Assembly (NCBI GenBank): GCA_003561495.1
Contig: PWWM01000223.1
Coordinates: 1 to 7,810 of the forward strand
DNA: 7,810 bases
Source of the DNA: Gammaproteobacteria bacterium
GTDB lineage: Bacteria; Pseudomonadota; Gammaproteobacteria; Xanthomonadales; Wenzhouxiangellaceae
Direction of reading: 5' to 3'
Positions 6,824 to 7,810 of the stretch are shown in pieces; positions within the stretch are counted from its first letter, which is position 1, and every line of letters begins with the position of its first letter. The notes under the pieces are model-generated. The model saw only the letters and a program-made list of their open reading frames with translations, was not told the origin of the DNA and did not search any database. The translations under genes were made by a program, and so were the position numbers.

Positions 6824-6875
6824 AAAAAAGCCTGGCCCCGCCTTGTTCGATCCTGCAGTGAGCGTCGGCTGGCTT
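6824..6875 (-). terminator. Possible terminator after the ZIP gene
   Basis: On the minus strand, AAGCC (6875-6871) can pair with GGCTT just before a run of six T (6829-6824). The stem continues through GCC/GGC after an A.A mismatch and a bulge. The loop is long, about 30 nt, so this is a weak candidate. Confidence 0.25.
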
Positions 6876-6881
6876 CGCTCA
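6859..6881 (-). repeat. Stem-loop overlapping the ZIP stop codon
   Basis: TGAGCG (6881-6876 on the minus strand) and CGCTCA (6864-6859) are perfect 6-bp arms with an 11-nt loop. The first arm includes the TGA stop of the ZIP gene. It is not directly followed by a T-run. It may protect the mRNA 3' end or be an alternative fold to the possible terminator just downstream. Confidence 0.45.
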
Positions 6882-7808
6882 ACCGATCACCATGTCGATC
6901 GCCAGCAGGCTCAGGAATCCGATGAACAGTCCGCCGGTGGCGTGGGCCTGGTGTCCGTGTCGATGCGAGGCCGGAATGATTTCATGGCTGATCACGAACA
7001 GCATCGCCCCGGCCGCGAAAGCCAGGCCCCAGGGCAGCATCATTTCCGAAAAACTGACCGCCGCCGCCCCGATCAGGCCACCAATCGGCTGGATCAATCC
7101 GGTCGCGGTGGCGACCAGAAAAGCAGTCAGGCGGCGGTAGCCCAGCACCAGCATCCCTACCGCGACGATCAGCCCTTCGGGCATATTCTGCACGCCGATG
7201 CCGACCGCCAGGGTGATCCCGTCACGCACATCGCCGCCGAAACCCACACCCACCGCCAGACCCTCGGGCAGGTTGTGCAAGGCCAGCGCAAAGATCAGCA
7301 AGTGGATCCGTCGGGCCTTGACTGGATCGGCATCCAGCTTCAAGCCCAGCCGGTAATTCTCGTGCGGGACCAGCCGGTGCATCGCGAGTAGAACGGCACC
7401 ACCCAGGCCAATACCGCCGATGACCACGGCCAGGCTCATGAACAGTGACGGATGCCGCTCGACGGCAAGACCCATGGCTGGAGCAATCAGCTCGAAGACC
7501 GTGGCGGCTAGCATCACCCCGGCGCCAAAGCCCATCAAGGCATCCTCGGTGGCCTGGTTAAGACGATGAATGAAGAACACCGGCAAGGCCCCGACCCCGG
7601 TCATCAGACCGGCGACCAGGCTGGCCAGGAAGCCGAGCTGGAAACTGCTCAAGCCTTCGAGCCACACGGACAGGATCGGCCAACCAACACCGAGCATTGC
7701 GATGATGCCAGACAGGCCGGCCAGCAAGACCAGCGTCGTCAGCAGCGGCAGGGGTTGGTCTGAAGGGTCCGCATGGTTCAAGGACGAGTACTCTTGAGAA
7801 ATGAGCAA
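6879..7808 (-). CDS. ZIP-family divalent metal transporter (GufA/ZupT-like)
   Basis: ZIP proteins move Zn2+ and related divalent metals into the cytoplasm across the inner membrane. The 309-residue frame is strongly hydrophobic, with about nine segments: an extra N-terminal helix (about 21-48), then a ZIP core beginning QLGFLASLVAGLMTGVGALPVFFI (about 57-80). The diagnostic metal-site motifs are HNLPEG at 178-183 and QNMPEG at 207-212 in adjacent helices, with HE at 275-276 in a later helix. A His-rich loop, SHRHGHQAHA, at 281-290 could collect metal. GFGAGVMLAATVFELIAPA fits helix two of the GufA branch. The start is uncertain: the frame opens at TTG 7808, two bases from the window edge, and may continue outside. 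A TTG at codon 10, with CAAGAG about 9 nt upstream, is another option. No ATG occurs before codon 38. The precise substrate and subfamily are not resolved. Confidence 0.88.
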   Translation of the reverse strand: MLISQEYSSLNHADPSDQPLPLLTTLVLLAGLSGIIAMLGVGWPILSVWLEGLSSFQLGFLASLVAGLMTGVGALPVFFIHRLNQATEDALMGFGAGVMLAATVFELIAPAMGLAVERHPSLFMSLAVVIGGIGLGGAVLLAMHRLVPHENYRLGLKLDADPVKARRIHLLIFALALHNLPEGLAVGVGFGGDVRDGITLAVGIGVQNMPEGLIVAVGMLVLGYRRLTAFLVATATGLIQPIGGLIGAAAVSFSEMMLPWGLAFAAGAMLFVISHEIIPASHRHGHQAHATGGLFIGFLSLLAIDMVIG

Positions 7809-7810
7809 AC

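Noticed and set aside
6745..6882. N-terminal extension of the lipocalin to 6882
   Set aside because: It would place 46 polar residues before a clear lipoprotein signal and overlap the ZIP stop.

Overview
The window is GC-rich proteobacterial DNA. A full-length Mfd, a bacterial lipocalin with a lipobox and a REP-associated (RAYT) transposase relic together suggest a gammaproteobacterium. The genus cannot be named from sequence alone.

Layout. (1) 168-3590, plus strand: mfd, the transcription-repair coupling factor, intact, with a candidate extended -10 promoter just upstream. (2) 3645-4336, minus strand, convergent with mfd: an intact VapB/VapC-type toxin-antitoxin pair with a candidate extended -10 promoter overlapped by an inverted repeat. 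(3) 4360-4623, minus strand: the C-terminal half of a second, unrelated PIN-domain toxin (FitB/VapC type), cut off where a repeat unit begins. (4) 4617-6094: a decayed mobile unit of about 1.5 kb, bounded by inverted, hairpin-forming GGGACA ends. It contains a RAYT (Y1/HUH) transposase pseudogene on the minus strand. (5) 6187-6744, minus strand: an outer-membrane lipocalin (Blc type). (6) 6879-7808, minus strand: a ZIP-family metal transporter of the GufA/ZupT type, reaching the window edge.

The most interesting part is inside the transposase relic. Its reading frame is interrupted at two distant places by two related palindromic elements of 68 and 67 bp (5838-5905 and 5290-5356). They lie in the same orientation and have near-identical ends. 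Each has a long hairpin whose stem bases differ between copies in a compensating way, while a tandem G.A mismatch is kept. One copy sits where the catalytic tyrosine codon of the transposase is expected. This looks like a REP/MITE-type family that inserted twice into a gene of the enzyme class known to move such palindromes.

The housekeeping gene (mfd) and the envelope/metal genes (lipocalin, ZIP) have no evident functional link. The middle 2.5 kb is an accessory islet of toxin-antitoxin and transposon remnants placed between them.
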